Positions 26,076-36,826 of a DNA stretch of 60,307 bases are shown piece by piece. This DNA is from Pelagibius sp. GTDB lineage: Bacteria > Pseudomonadota > Alphaproteobacteria > Kiloniellales > Kiloniellaceae. The stretch is taken from assembly GCF_028281305.1 (NCBI RefSeq), contig NZ_JANQKD010000036.1:1-60307 (forward strand). Direction: 5' to 3'. Position 1 is the first letter of the stretch. Each line of letters begins with the position of its first letter. A program made the position numbers and the translations under genes. The notes under the pieces were generated by a model. That model worked only from the letters and a program-made list of their open reading frames with translations. It ran no database searches and was not told the origin of the DNA.

Positions 26076-27700
26076 GCCGGCGCTTTCACGGGTTCCGGGG
26101 ACCTGCGCGACACGCTGGGCGCCGCCTGCGGCGCGATCGCGACATCGATGCAGGCCGGCGCGCCGCCGGACAGCGCATCGGCGAGTGCGCCCTGGAGCTG
26201 CCCGGCCTCGGTCACGTGAAAGCCCCGGCAGCCGAGCGCCTCGGCCGCCTTGTCGTAGCGCGCGCCGGGCAGAAGGTCGCAGCCGATCTTGCGCTGCGCG
26301 CCATAGTCCCGGACCTGGATCACCTGCTCGGCGTTCCAGCGCGCGTCGTTGCCGACGATGACGGCGAAGGCGGTCTGCTCCCGCGCCGCCGTTTCGAATT
26401 CGCTGAGATGAAAGCCTGCGGTACCATCACCCATCAGGGCGACCAGCGGCGCATCGGGCTGCGCCAGTCTGGCGCCGATGGCATAGGGCAGCGCCGCACC
26501 GATGGCGCCGGAGGGCCCGTTGATGATTCGACGGGGAATGCGGGTCGTGGCCTGGATCCACTGACCGAACTCCCCGCCGTCGCAGATCAGGATCGCATCG
26601 GCGCTGTCTTGCAAGGCGGACTGCACCACGGCACCGACTTCAGCGGCGTGAATGGCCTGGGTGTGCTCCGGCTCCGTGCGGCAGGCCAGCGCGTCGGCCA
26701 CCTCCCGGCGCCAGGCGGCGCGCGCCTCTCCGCCACCGCCCGCTGCCGTCAGGGCTGCCGCCACCGGCCCCGGATCGGCAATCGCCGTAAGCTCGAGGCG
26801 CCCGCCCAGCGTCTCCTTGGCACGCGTGATGGCGGTGGGGTCAGGGTCAACCAGGATCACGGGTGCGGCAGAAGACTGCGCCAGCCCGCCAAAGCCGGAC
26901 ATGAAGTCGGTCGCTTTACCGAGGAAGAAGAGACAGTCCGCGGTGGCCAGCACCTCGGCAAAGGCGCCCAAAGCCGGATCCCGCAGGCCCCGCGGGCTTT
27001 CCAGTGTAATGGCCGGAAGATCGAGCGCCTCGCCAAGCTTCGTCATGCGGTCGCCGCCACGCAGGACGTTCAGGCTGGGGCCGGCGAACAACAAGGGGCG
27101 CTCAAAGGCCGCAAGCCGTGCCTGGATCGCTGCCAGCATCTCGGGGTCGGCGCTGCGCACCGGGGCGGCAAAGTCCGCAGAGGTCATCGGCACCGCCGGT
27201 CCCGCTTCTGCGTTCAAGACATCGAAGGGCAGCGCGAGATGCACCGGGCCGGGGCGGCCCGCCCTGGCCAGCCGAACGGCTCTCGCAAAGGCCGGGGCGA
27301 GGTCGTCGGCATTCTGTACCCGCTCACTGGCCTTCACAAAGGGGCGCGCCGCCGCGCCCTGCGGGAACTCCTGGAAAGCCCCCTTCCCGTCCAGCCCGAG
27401 CGGCGAATCACCGGACAGGAAGATCACCGGGCTTTCCGACATAGCGGCGGTGTAGAGCGCGCCCAGGGCATTGCCGAAGCCCGGGGCGGCCGTCACCAGG
27501 GCAACGCCGATACGGCCCGAGACCTGTGCGTAGGCATCGGCCATGAAAACCGCTGCGGCCTCGTGACGGCTGTGAACGATGCGGATGCCCGGGTCGATCA
27601 GCGCATCGTAGAGCGGCATGATCTGGTTGCCCGAGAGCGAGAAGACCACGTCGACGCCGGCCTGCGCCATGGCGCCCGCCAAATGATCCGCACCGCGCAT
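26072..27700 (-). CDS. thiamine diphosphate-dependent enzyme (acetolactate synthase/oxalyl-CoA decarboxylase superfamily)
   Basis: I chose the ATG at 27700 (GGGAG nine bases upstream). An upstream frame to 27763 has no family similarity. The 542-residue protein has the three-domain layout of the ThDP superfamily: catalytic Glu47 in VHSRHEAAAVFMADAY, a middle domain at about 190-330, and a diphosphate/magnesium motif from GDG at 424-426 to Asn451. The text around VTAAPGFGNALGALYTA recalls oxalyl-CoA decarboxylase and 2-hydroxyacyl-CoA lyase as well as IlvB. It is the first gene of the seven-gene operon and divergent from a LysR gene. The reaction is not certain. Confidence 0.85.
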   Translation of the reverse strand: MRGADHLAGAMAQAGVDVVFSLSGNQIMPLYDALIDPGIRIVHSRHEAAAVFMADAYAQVSGRIGVALVTAAPGFGNALGALYTAAMSESPVIFLSGDSPLGLDGKGAFQEFPQGAAARPFVKASERVQNADDLAPAFARAVRLARAGRPGPVHLALPFDVLNAEAGPAVPMTSADFAAPVRSADPEMLAAIQARLAAFERPLLFAGPSLNVLRGGDRMTKLGEALDLPAITLESPRGLRDPALGAFAEVLATADCLFFLGKATDFMSGFGGLAQSSAAPVILVDPDPTAITRAKETLGGRLELTAIADPGPVAAALTAAGGGGEARAAWRREVADALACRTEPEHTQAIHAAEVGAVVQSALQDSADAILICDGGEFGQWIQATTRIPRRIINGPSGAIGAALPYAIGARLAQPDAPLVALMGDGTAGFHLSEFETAAREQTAFAVIVGNDARWNAEQVIQVRDYGAQRKIGCDLLPGARYDKAAEALGCRGFHVTEAGQLQGALADALSGGAPACIDVAIAPQAAPSVSRRSPEPVKAPA

Positions 27701-27823
27701 CGGCACTTGCTCCCTGCACAAAGACTGTTTCGTTCTGCCTATGGCCAGTCTATGCTTTTGCAAATCTCAATCAAGCGCTAACTAAGTTTAGAAAAACAGG
27801 AAAAGAAGCATCCGCGGCCCCGC

Positions 27824-28705
27824 ATGGACGTTAAGTCGCTCTACACCCTGATCGCCGCGGCGGACTGCGGCAGCTTCGCAGAAGCCAGCACGCAGCTTGG
27901 CCTCTCGCTCTCGGCTGTCAGCCTTCAGTTGCGCGCTCTCGAAGACGAGATCGGCATCACGCTGTTCGACCGCCGCAGCCGGCCGCCGCAGTTGACAGAG
28001 GAAGGCCGGGACTTCGTCAGCCGCGCCCGCGACGTGATCGCCCATTGGGAGGCGCTGAGCGAAAGCCTGTCGCGGGATCCGGCGCGGGGTGTCCTGCGGG
28101 TCGGCGCGGTGCACACCGCGGTGGCTTCGTCGGTCCCCGCCGCGCTGCGCCGGCTGCAGACGGAGCGGCCCGAGGTTTCCGTACGCCTCACCACCGGGCT
28201 CTCGCACGACCTGGAAGAACGGCTGCGCCGCCGCACCCTCGATTGCGCTGTCGTCACGGAGGCGGCACCGGGAGATTCGGACCTCGTCAGTCATCGGGTC
28301 TGCAGCGAGCCGCTGGTGCTGATCGCCCACCGCGACATCAAGGGGCGCGACGTCACCAAGGTCATGGCCTCGGAGCCCTATGTACGGTTCAGCCGCCAGG
28401 CCCGGGTGGCAAGGCTGATCGACGCGGAGTTGAAGCGGCGCAAGATCGCGGTGACCTCCCGCATGGAGATCGATACGCTGGAAGCGGTCGTCTCTCTGGT
28501 GCGTCAGCGCCTGGGGGTCTCCATCGTTCCGGCCGCCGCAGCGGGCAGCGGATTTCCCGAGGACATCCGGGTCCGCTCCTTCGGGTCGCCCCCGGTGCTA
28601 AGGCACTTGGCGGTCAGCCTGCGTAGTGACTGCCCGAAGCGACATCTTGTCGCCCCGCTCGTCGAGGCCCTGCGCGGGGTCTACGCGGACGCCGCAGCCG
28701 CCTGA
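27824..28705 (+). CDS. LysR family transcriptional regulator (controls the ThDP/SDH-like/fumarase operon)
   Basis: The 293-residue protein has an HTH at about 5-43: LYTLIAAADCGSFAEASTQLGLSLSAVSLQLRALEDEIG. The effector-binding domain starts near residue 85 (GVLRVGAVHTAVASSVPAAL). It is divergent from the ThDP enzyme gene, with 123 bases between starts. That gap contains CTAA and TTAG half-sites six bases apart (27779-27792), a possible LysR contact. It probably activates the seven-gene operon in response to its substrate or a pathway intermediate. Confidence 0.9.
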   Translation: MDVKSLYTLIAAADCGSFAEASTQLGLSLSAVSLQLRALEDEIGITLFDRRSRPPQLTEEGRDFVSRARDVIAHWEALSESLSRDPARGVLRVGAVHTAVASSVPAALRRLQTERPEVSVRLTTGLSHDLEERLRRRTLDCAVVTEAAPGDSDLVSHRVCSEPLVLIAHRDIKGRDVTKVMASEPYVRFSRQARVARLIDAELKRRKIAVTSRMEIDTLEAVVSLVRQRLGVSIVPAAAAGSGFPEDIRVRSFGSPPVLRHLAVSLRSDCPKRHLVAPLVEALRGVYADAAAA

Positions 28706-28855
28706 AAGGCTGTCAGCACCCCCAAGACCAGCAGCAGTTGCGGCCCTCAAACCCCACGCAACTCAACCTTCTATAAATAATCATTTTCGGTATTTTCAAT
28801 CTAAAGTAATTAACGCTTTGTCTAGAATTACTGTCGATAGTTCTTGATCAGAAAC

Positions 28856-28890
28856 GCAGGTGAGCGAAGGGATTTTCTCCTCTCACCTGC
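28856..28890. promoter_or_regulatory. inverted repeat in the leader of the H-NOX operon
   Basis: A perfect 9-bp inverted repeat, GCAGGTGAG (28856-28864) and CTCACCTGC (28882-28890), encloses 17 bases. The inner AGG/CCT can extend the stem. AT-rich sequence just upstream (28765-28845) probably holds the promoter. The repeat may be an operator or a leader hairpin. No T-run follows it. Confidence 0.5.
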
Positions 28891-28992
28891 AGACCGGGAG
28901 CTCATCGCCGCCGTCTCCGGCGACCTAGGGCCAAGGATTGGGCCTGGCTGGGCACCCCGCCACCCGCTGGAGCCGACGGGAGAAACGCTACC

Positions 28993-29535
28993 ATGAAGGG
29001 CATACTCTTCACCGAGTTTCTGGAGATGGTGGACCAGAAGTTTTCGCCTGAGCTGACCGAGCGCATCATCGACCAGGTCGATGTTCCTTCGGGCTGCGCC
29101 TACACCACGATTGGGACCTACGACCACACCGAGCTGGTCCAACTGGTGGTTCAGCTGAGCAAGGAGACCGATACACCGGTCACCGACCTCGTCCGCGCCT
29201 ATGGGTTCTATCTCTTCGAACGCTTCGTGCGCACCTACCCGCGCTTCTTCTCGGGGATCAAGGACGCTTTCACCTTCCTTGAAGGCGTGGAGAGCATCGT
29301 TCACGCAGAGGTCCGCAAGCTCTACACCGATTCAAAGCCGCCTATGATCACGGCCACGCGCCAGGGCGACGACAAACTTGAAGTCATCTACGAGTCGCAG
29401 CGCTGCCTTGGCGATGCCGCGCACGGCCTGATCCTGGGCTGTGTCGACTACTTCGGCGAGAAGATGAGCGTCGAACGCCAGGACATCGACGACAGCGGCA
29501 GCAGCGTCCGGTTCCTGCTTACAAGAGCGTCTTAG
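28993..29535 (+). CDS. hnoX: H-NOX haem nitric oxide sensor
   Basis: The 180-residue protein is the full length of a stand-alone H-NOX domain. It opens MKGILFTEFLEMVDQKF. The proximal haem ligand is His104 in ESIVHAEVRKLY. The propionate-binding YxSxR motif is complete (Tyr133, Ser135, Arg137 in YESQRCLGD). Such proteins bind NO at ferrous haem and inhibit or release a partner histidine kinase. The kinase gene follows four bases later, so the pairing is direct. A GGGAGA ribosome site precedes the ATG. Oxygen exclusion cannot be judged from the sequence by eye. Confidence 0.96.
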   Translation: MKGILFTEFLEMVDQKFSPELTERIIDQVDVPSGCAYTTIGTYDHTELVQLVVQLSKETDTPVTDLVRAYGFYLFERFVRTYPRFFSGIKDAFTFLEGVESIVHAEVRKLYTDSKPPMITATRQGDDKLEVIYESQRCLGDAAHGLILGCVDYFGEKMSVERQDIDDSGSSVRFLLTRAS

Positions 29536-29539
29536 AACC

Positions 29540-30913
<1,374 letters not shown>

Positions 30914-32122
30914 ATGAAGCCGAGAGTTCTCTTCGTCGACGACGAAAGCAACATCCTTCAGGGCCTTCGGCGCATGCTGCGCAGCATGCGTAACGAGTGG
31001 GCCATGGACTTCGCCGAGGGCGGCGAGGAGGCACTGAAACTGCTTGAGGGGGAAAGCTACGATGTGCTTGTCACGGACATGAAAATGCCCGGAATCGGGG
31101 GCGCGGAACTGCTGGACCAGGTGGCGGAGCGTTATCCGCAGATGTTGCGCTTCATCCTGTCCGGGGAGGCCGACACCGAGGCGACATTCCGCACGGTCGT
31201 AACCAGCCACCAGTTCTTTCCGAAGCCATCGAACAGCGAACGGATTGTCGCGGTCATCAGCCATTGTCTGCAGCGGCGCAGCGAGCTCGAGAGCATCGAC
31301 ACGGGGGCGCTGGTGACCGGCGTTCGGTGTCTCGCCACTTCGCGGAGCACCTTCGATGCCCTTGCCGCGCTCCTGGACTCGGAATCTGCGACCATCGATC
31401 AGGCGGTGGAGCTCTTCGCCGATGAGCCGGCACTCGCCGCAAAGGTGATGCAGCTCGCAAACTCCGCCTACTTCGGGATCGGCGATCCGGTGTTCAGTCC
31501 CAAGGCGGCTGCGAACCTGCTGGGCTGGGACGTCCTGCGTGCCTTGCTCGTGAACGAGTCCTTCGTCTCGCCCTATCCTTCGGGACCTTGCCGCACGACC
31601 TACGAGCAGGCGATCGCTCAGGCACGCAGCGTCAGCGAACTGTCCGCCTGGATCGCAGAGCAGCGGGGGGCCTCCCCTCACGTGCTTGAACAGGCCCGTC
31701 TCGCCGGCCTGCTCCACAATCTCGGCCGTCTGCTGCTCTGCGATCAGGCCTGCGACGACTACGCGCGCGTCGTCACCCTGGTCGACGAGGGCAAGAGCCT
31801 GGAAGAGGCCGAGCGGAGCATCTTTGCCGCGTCCCACGCGGTGTTTGGGGCCTACCTGGCCGCCGCCTGGGGCATGCCCCCGGCGGTCGTCGAGGCGATC
31901 CGCCACCATCGCCAGCCCGGTGCCTCCCAGCAAGGCGACGATGCGCGGCTGCCGCTTCTGGCCGTCCATTCTGCGCTCGGCATTGTCAGCGCCTGCGACG
32001 CCGGAGAGCCGGCAAACACGGTCGCCGCACGCCTGGACACGGAATTCCTTGGCCAGGAAGGCTGCGTCGAAAGTATTGCCGACTGGACCGAAGGCTGGCG
32101 CCGGCTCGGGAGCGCTGCGTGA
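30914..32122 (+). CDS. response regulator with HDOD output domain
   Basis: The 402-residue protein has a REC domain at 1-120 with acidic pocket Asp9/Asp10, phosphoacceptor Asp55 in LVTDMKMPG, switch Ser in FILSGEAD and Lys in FFPKPS. The remainder (about 135-390) is an HDOD domain: LFADEPALAAKVMQLANSAYFG and LAGLLHNLGRLLL. HDOD proteins lack phosphodiesterase activity and act as protein-interaction or signalling modules. The start immediately follows the kinase stop and the end overlaps the next gene by four bases, so all four H-NOX genes are one operon. Confidence 0.93.
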   Translation: MKPRVLFVDDESNILQGLRRMLRSMRNEWAMDFAEGGEEALKLLEGESYDVLVTDMKMPGIGGAELLDQVAERYPQMLRFILSGEADTEATFRTVVTSHQFFPKPSNSERIVAVISHCLQRRSELESIDTGALVTGVRCLATSRSTFDALAALLDSESATIDQAVELFADEPALAAKVMQLANSAYFGIGDPVFSPKAAANLLGWDVLRALLVNESFVSPYPSGPCRTTYEQAIAQARSVSELSAWIAEQRGASPHVLEQARLAGLLHNLGRLLLCDQACDDYARVVTLVDEGKSLEEAERSIFAASHAVFGAYLAAAWGMPPAVVEAIRHHRQPGASQQGDDARLPLLAVHSALGIVSACDAGEPANTVAARLDTEFLGQEGCVESIADWTEGWRRLGSAA

Positions 32123-33315
32123 GCGAAAAGGTCCTCTTCGTCGACGACGACCCGCAGATCCTGAGCGCCTTCAAGCGCGGTCTGCGCAAGCGGTTCGACC
32201 TGAAGACCGCCGAAGGGGGCGCGGCCGGCCTGGAGATGATCGACCAGCATGGCCCCTTTGCTGTCGTGGTCAGCGACCAGCAGATGCCGGAGATGGACGG
32301 CATCAGCTTTCTGCGCCAAGTCAAGCAGAAGACCCCGCTGACTGTGCGCATGATGCTGACCGGCAATGCCGATCAGAAAACAGCCATGGACGCCGTCAAC
32401 GAAGGCCACATCTTCCGCTTCCTGACCAAGCCCTGTGGCCCGGACGACCTGGCCGTCGCAGTGGAAGCGGCGCAGCAGCAGTACCGGCTGATCGCCGCCG
32501 AACGGGAACTGCTGGAGAAGACCCTGGCCGGCAGCATCAAGGTTCTGGTCGATGTGCTCTCCCTGAACGACCCGGAGGCGTTCAAGGAGACGGCCCGGCT
32601 GCAGCTCTGGGCGCGCATGCTGTCGCGCTTCATGAAGCTGAGCGACGGCTGGGCTCTGAACATGACCATCATGCTGCACGGAATCGGCCGCATCACCCTG
32701 CCCAGGGAAGTGAGCCAGAAGCTGCGCGACGGCGAGACGCTGAGCGACGTCGAAGCCGAGATGCTGGCGCGGACGCCGGAGACCGCCCGCGACCTGATCA
32801 AGAACATCCCCCGGCTCGACGCCGTCGCGGAAGCCGTCTACTACCAAGCCGCCGGCTTCGACGGCAGCGGCTTTCCCGGCGGCGGCAAGACAGGCGAGGC
32901 GCTGCCGCGGGAGGCACGGATCCTGCGCGTACTCTCCGACCTGGCGCGGGCGACAACAGGCGAATGGCCCAGCCGCACGGCCTTCGAGACCCTGGCCAGG
33001 GAGCGCGCGCAGTACGACCCTGAGATCCTGAAGGCGGCCCAGGCCTGCTTGCTCCCCGAGGAAGACAGCGGCGGCACCGCGTCAGCCGAGCCGGAGGTTC
33101 AGCAGGTCGAGCTCTTCCAGCTCAAGGAATCCCACAAGCTGGCCGCCGACGTGGTCACCGAAACCGACGTCCTGGTCCTCGCCAGCGGGCACCGCCTCTC
33201 CCCGGCCATGATCGAGAAGCTTAAGCAGTACAACAAACTAAAGAAGCTGAAGCAGCCGATCTCGGTCATCGAGGTGGACGACGATGCCGAAGGGGCCGCT
33301 GAAGAGGCAGAATAG
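32119..33315 (+). CDS. response regulator with degenerate HD-GYP domain (HnoD-like)
   Basis: The 398-residue protein starts with GTG at 32119, overlapping the HDOD gene. REC has Asp53 in VVSDQQMPEMDG and Lys104 in FLTKPCG. The output domain aligns with HD-GYP but its catalytic residues are gone: HDIGKI reads HGIGRI (His187, Gly188), the HHE-type site reads YYQ (241-243), and GYP reads GFP (251-253). It should not hydrolyse cyclic di-GMP. In Shewanella and Vibrio H-NOX systems a similar degenerate protein, HnoD, acts as an allosteric regulator. A C-terminal region with coiled-coil character (about 335-398) ends in an acidic tail. Confidence 0.9.
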   Translation: MSEKVLFVDDDPQILSAFKRGLRKRFDLKTAEGGAAGLEMIDQHGPFAVVVSDQQMPEMDGISFLRQVKQKTPLTVRMMLTGNADQKTAMDAVNEGHIFRFLTKPCGPDDLAVAVEAAQQQYRLIAAERELLEKTLAGSIKVLVDVLSLNDPEAFKETARLQLWARMLSRFMKLSDGWALNMTIMLHGIGRITLPREVSQKLRDGETLSDVEAEMLARTPETARDLIKNIPRLDAVAEAVYYQAAGFDGSGFPGGGKTGEALPREARILRVLSDLARATTGEWPSRTAFETLARERAQYDPEILKAAQACLLPEEDSGGTASAEPEVQQVELFQLKESHKLAADVVTETDVLVLASGHRLSPAMIEKLKQYNKLKKLKQPISVIEVDDDAEGAAEEAE

Positions 33316-33512
33316 GCCCTTCGCGTCCGCATGGCGGGGCTGCACGCGGCGCCGTCGCGCCGATCCCTGTTACCCACAGCAAAAAGGGTTGAGGCCCGGA
33401 CGGGGCCCAGGCATGAACGTCGGGTCATGCTGATCCGGCCCTTTCGATTCGCAAGCCGACATGGAACCCCTCTGCTGGTGGGACCGCCCCAGGCCGCCTC
33501 CGACGCTGCGGG

Positions 33513-35321
33513 GTGCGCGTGAGCGATCAGAAAGCGCTGATACTCAAAGACGTCTTCGGATTCGACAGCTTCCGCCCGGGTCAGGCGCAGATCATCGACA
33601 CCCTGCTGGCCGGGCGTTCGGCGCTCGCCGTCATGCCGACCGGGGCCGGGAAATCACTCTGCTTTCAGGTGCCGGCCCTGGCGCGGGGCGGCCTGACCAT
33701 CGTGGTCTCGCCGCTGGTGGCCCTGATGCAAGATCAGGTCGCCGCGTTGCGTCTGGCCGGGGTCGCGGCGGAAACCATCAATTCGGCGCGCCCGCGCGCC
33801 GACAACGTCGACTCCTGGCGGCGCGTTGCCGCAGGGGAAACCCGCCTGCTCTACCTGGCGCCCGAACGCCTGATGACAGAGCGCATGCTGGCCGCCCTCA
33901 AGCGGCTGGACGTCCGGCTCATCGCCGTCGACGAAGCGCACTGCATCTCCCAATGGGGACCGGCCTTCCGCCCGGAGTACGAGGACCTGGCGCAGCTGCG
34001 GGAGATCTTTCCCGAGGTTCCGATTGCGGCCCTGACGGCGACGGCCGACGCCACCACGCGAAGTGACATCGTCGACAAGCTCTTCGGCGGAGACGCCGAA
34101 AGCTTCGTGCTGGGCTTCGACCGCCCGAACCTGCAGCTCGGCGTCGAGGTGAAGCGGCAGTGGAAGAGTCAGTTGCTGGCGTTTCTCCAGTGCCACCACG
34201 GCGTCAGCGGCATCGTCTACTGCCTGTCCCGGCGCAAGACCGAGGAAGCCGCAGCATTTCTGGTGGAGAACGGCATCAAGGCCCTGGCCTATCACGCCGG
34301 GATGGACAAGGAGGCGCGGGATGCAAACCAGAACGCCTTCATGACCGAGGATGGCGTGGTGATGGTCGCGACCATTGCGTTCGGGATGGGCATCGACAAA
34401 CCGGATGTGCGCTTCGTCTTCCACTGCGACCTGCCAGCCTCCGTGGAGGCCTACTACCAGGAAATCGGCCGCGCCGGCCGCGACGGCCTGCCCGCCGAAG
34501 CGCAGATGCTCTACGGCCTGGACGACATCCGCATGCGCCGGGTTTTCATCGAGCAGGAAGAGAGCAGCGACGACCGGCGCAGGCGCGAGCACCAGCGTCT
34601 CGACGCCCTGATCGGCTACTGCGAGTCCCCCACCTGCCGGCGGCGCCTGCTGCTGAACTACTTCGGCGAAGACCTGGAACCCTGTGGCAACTGCGACATC
34701 TGCCGCAACCCGGTGGATCTCAGCGACGGGACTGCGGAGGGCCGGCAGATCCTGGCTGTCATCGAGCAGACCGGCCAGCGCTTCGGCGTCGCCCATATCG
34801 TCGACATCCTACGCGGCACGGCGACCGAGAAGGTGGTGAAGTCCGGGCACGACCAGCTTGCCGGCTTCGGCGCCGGGGCGGAGGGCAAGAAGGAGGCCTG
34901 GCGCTCCCTGATCCGCCAGCTTGTGGCCGCCGGTTTCCTGCAGCTCGATATTGCCGGATACGGTGGCCTCAAGATCACCGCCAAAGGCCGCAACCTCCTG
35001 GCCGGCGCCGAAGCCTTCCACTACCGCCCGGACCGGGTGGCCGCACACGGCCGCAAACCGCGAGCCCGGAAGCAGACGCCGGAAACCGCCTTGACGGCGG
35101 AGGAGAACTCCCTGCTCGGCCGGCTCAAGGAACTGCGCCTGCGCCTCGCCAAGGAGCGCGGTGTCCCCGCTTATGTCATCTTCCCCGACAAGGCCCTGAC
35201 CGACATGGCCCGGCGGCGCCCGCGCAGCCACAGCGAGTTCGCCGCCGTCAACGGCGTCGGCACCGCCAAGCTGCGGGACTTCGCCGACGTCTTTCTCGGC
35301 GAAATCGCCAACGCCGGCTGA
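33513..35321 (+). CDS. recQ: RecQ-family ATP-dependent DNA helicase
   Basis: The 602-residue protein has motif 0 FRPGQAQII, Walker A MPTGAGKS (41-48), DEAH box (140-143) followed by the RecQ aromatic loop CISQWGPAFRPEY, and motif VI QEIGRAGRDG. The RQC zinc site is GYCESPTCRRR with CGNCDIC. An HRDC domain occupies about 525-600. It unwinds DNA in 3'-5' direction during recombination and repair. The start is a GTG at 33513, with another GTG two codons on (33519), so the exact start is uncertain. The 197 bases upstream contain no gene I can support. An independent promoter is likely. Confidence 0.93.
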   Translation: MRVSDQKALILKDVFGFDSFRPGQAQIIDTLLAGRSALAVMPTGAGKSLCFQVPALARGGLTIVVSPLVALMQDQVAALRLAGVAAETINSARPRADNVDSWRRVAAGETRLLYLAPERLMTERMLAALKRLDVRLIAVDEAHCISQWGPAFRPEYEDLAQLREIFPEVPIAALTATADATTRSDIVDKLFGGDAESFVLGFDRPNLQLGVEVKRQWKSQLLAFLQCHHGVSGIVYCLSRRKTEEAAAFLVENGIKALAYHAGMDKEARDANQNAFMTEDGVVMVATIAFGMGIDKPDVRFVFHCDLPASVEAYYQEIGRAGRDGLPAEAQMLYGLDDIRMRRVFIEQEESSDDRRRREHQRLDALIGYCESPTCRRRLLLNYFGEDLEPCGNCDICRNPVDLSDGTAEGRQILAVIEQTGQRFGVAHIVDILRGTATEKVVKSGHDQLAGFGAGAEGKKEAWRSLIRQLVAAGFLQLDIAGYGGLKITAKGRNLLAGAEAFHYRPDRVAAHGRKPRARKQTPETALTAEENSLLGRLKELRLRLAKERGVPAYVIFPDKALTDMARRRPRSHSEFAAVNGVGTAKLRDFADVFLGEIANAG

Positions 35322-35361
35322 GGCAGGCGAGATCTTGGGCTGAGCAACTTGGAGCGGGAGT

Positions 35362-35416
35362 GCTGTTTGACCTCGTGCTTCGAGACGCTTCGCTCCTCAG
35401 CATGAGGTCAAACAGC
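35362..35416. repeat. REP-like palindromic repeat, first unit, with 13-bp flanking arms
   Basis: Outer arms GCTGTTTGACCTC (35362-35374) and GAGGTCAAACAGC (35404-35416) are perfect inverted copies. Inside lies a core reading, on the minus strand, ATGCTGAGGAGCGAAGCG then TCTCGAA. This is the kind of short intergenic palindrome common in alphaproteobacterial genomes. It sits between the convergent recQ and ureG ends and could act as a bidirectional terminator. Confidence 0.75.
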
Positions 35417-35427
35417 TAAGCTCCACG

Positions 35428-35467
35428 CCTCGTCCTGAGGAGGCCTGAAAGGCCGTCTCGAAAGACG
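35428..35467. repeat. REP-like palindromic repeat, second unit
   Basis: CCTCGTCCTGAGGAGG, then GGCC-TGAAA-GGCC, then GTCTCGAA. It shares CTGAGGAG and GTCTCGAA with the first unit in opposite orientation, so the two form an inverted pair of one repeat family. Confidence 0.7.
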
Positions 35468-35501
35468 TAGTGGACTCCCTCGACCAACGCCTCACTGTCC
35501 C

Positions 35502-36139
<638 letters not shown>

Positions 36140-36143
<4 letters not shown>

Positions 36144-36826
36144 GATCGGAACAACCTCGTGTACTGGGTTTCATGTTTCATTGCCGCCAGGTCGGCCAGG
36201 ACGGAAGCACCGCCGAGATCCTCCAGCGGCATGGTCTGTGCCAGTGCCGCGGTCTCGGCAATGGCTGGCTCCAGCGCCGCCGTCACGCGCTGCCCGTCGC
36301 TCTGGCCGAGCGGGATGAGACGCACCCCGGCGGAAACGATGTTGGCGGCAAAGCCGTGCAGGTAGGCGTGGAGGCTGGCGGCCAGCGGCAAACCATGTCC
36401 GGCCGCCGCAACGGCCACCACGACCGGATAAGGCAGCGGCCCCGCCGCAACCGACAGCAGACGGTCGAGCGCGGCACAAGGCCAAGCGTCGCGGGTGGCC
36501 TCGGCAAAGGCGCGGCCTTGCGCGGTCGTTTCCAGGTGACGCTCAGACGATGCGACAAAAGCCGCCGCCAATATGCTGACTTTCCACACTTTCTCCGGAT
36601 CATCCGCGGCCTCAAAGGCATGGCGGAAGAGGCAGGCATCGTTGCGTCCGGAGCCGAGCAGCAACAGGTCCCGCAGCCAAGCCTCCAGCGCCGCCGCATC
36701 GGTCACCGCGCCGTTCTCGACGGCATACTCCAGGCCGTGCGAGTAGCTGAAGGCGCCCACAGGGTAGGACGGCGACAGCCAGGTCATCAGGCGGTAAAGC
36801 CCGGCGTGATCGAGTGGTTCAGTCAT
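36140..36826 (-). CDS. ureF: urease accessory protein UreF
   Basis: The 228-residue protein's ATG at 36826 overlaps the ureE end by 8 bases. A longer frame to 36868 is only the His/Gly-rich ureE tail read in another frame. [27 protein letters not shown] is the UreF start. It bridges UreD and UreG in the nickel-insertion complex. Confidence 0.95.

Noticed and set aside
32119..33315. Active cyclic di-GMP phosphodiesterase (HD-GYP)
   Set aside because: The HD pair reads HG, the HHE-type site reads YYQ, and GYP reads GFP, so the metal site is lost.
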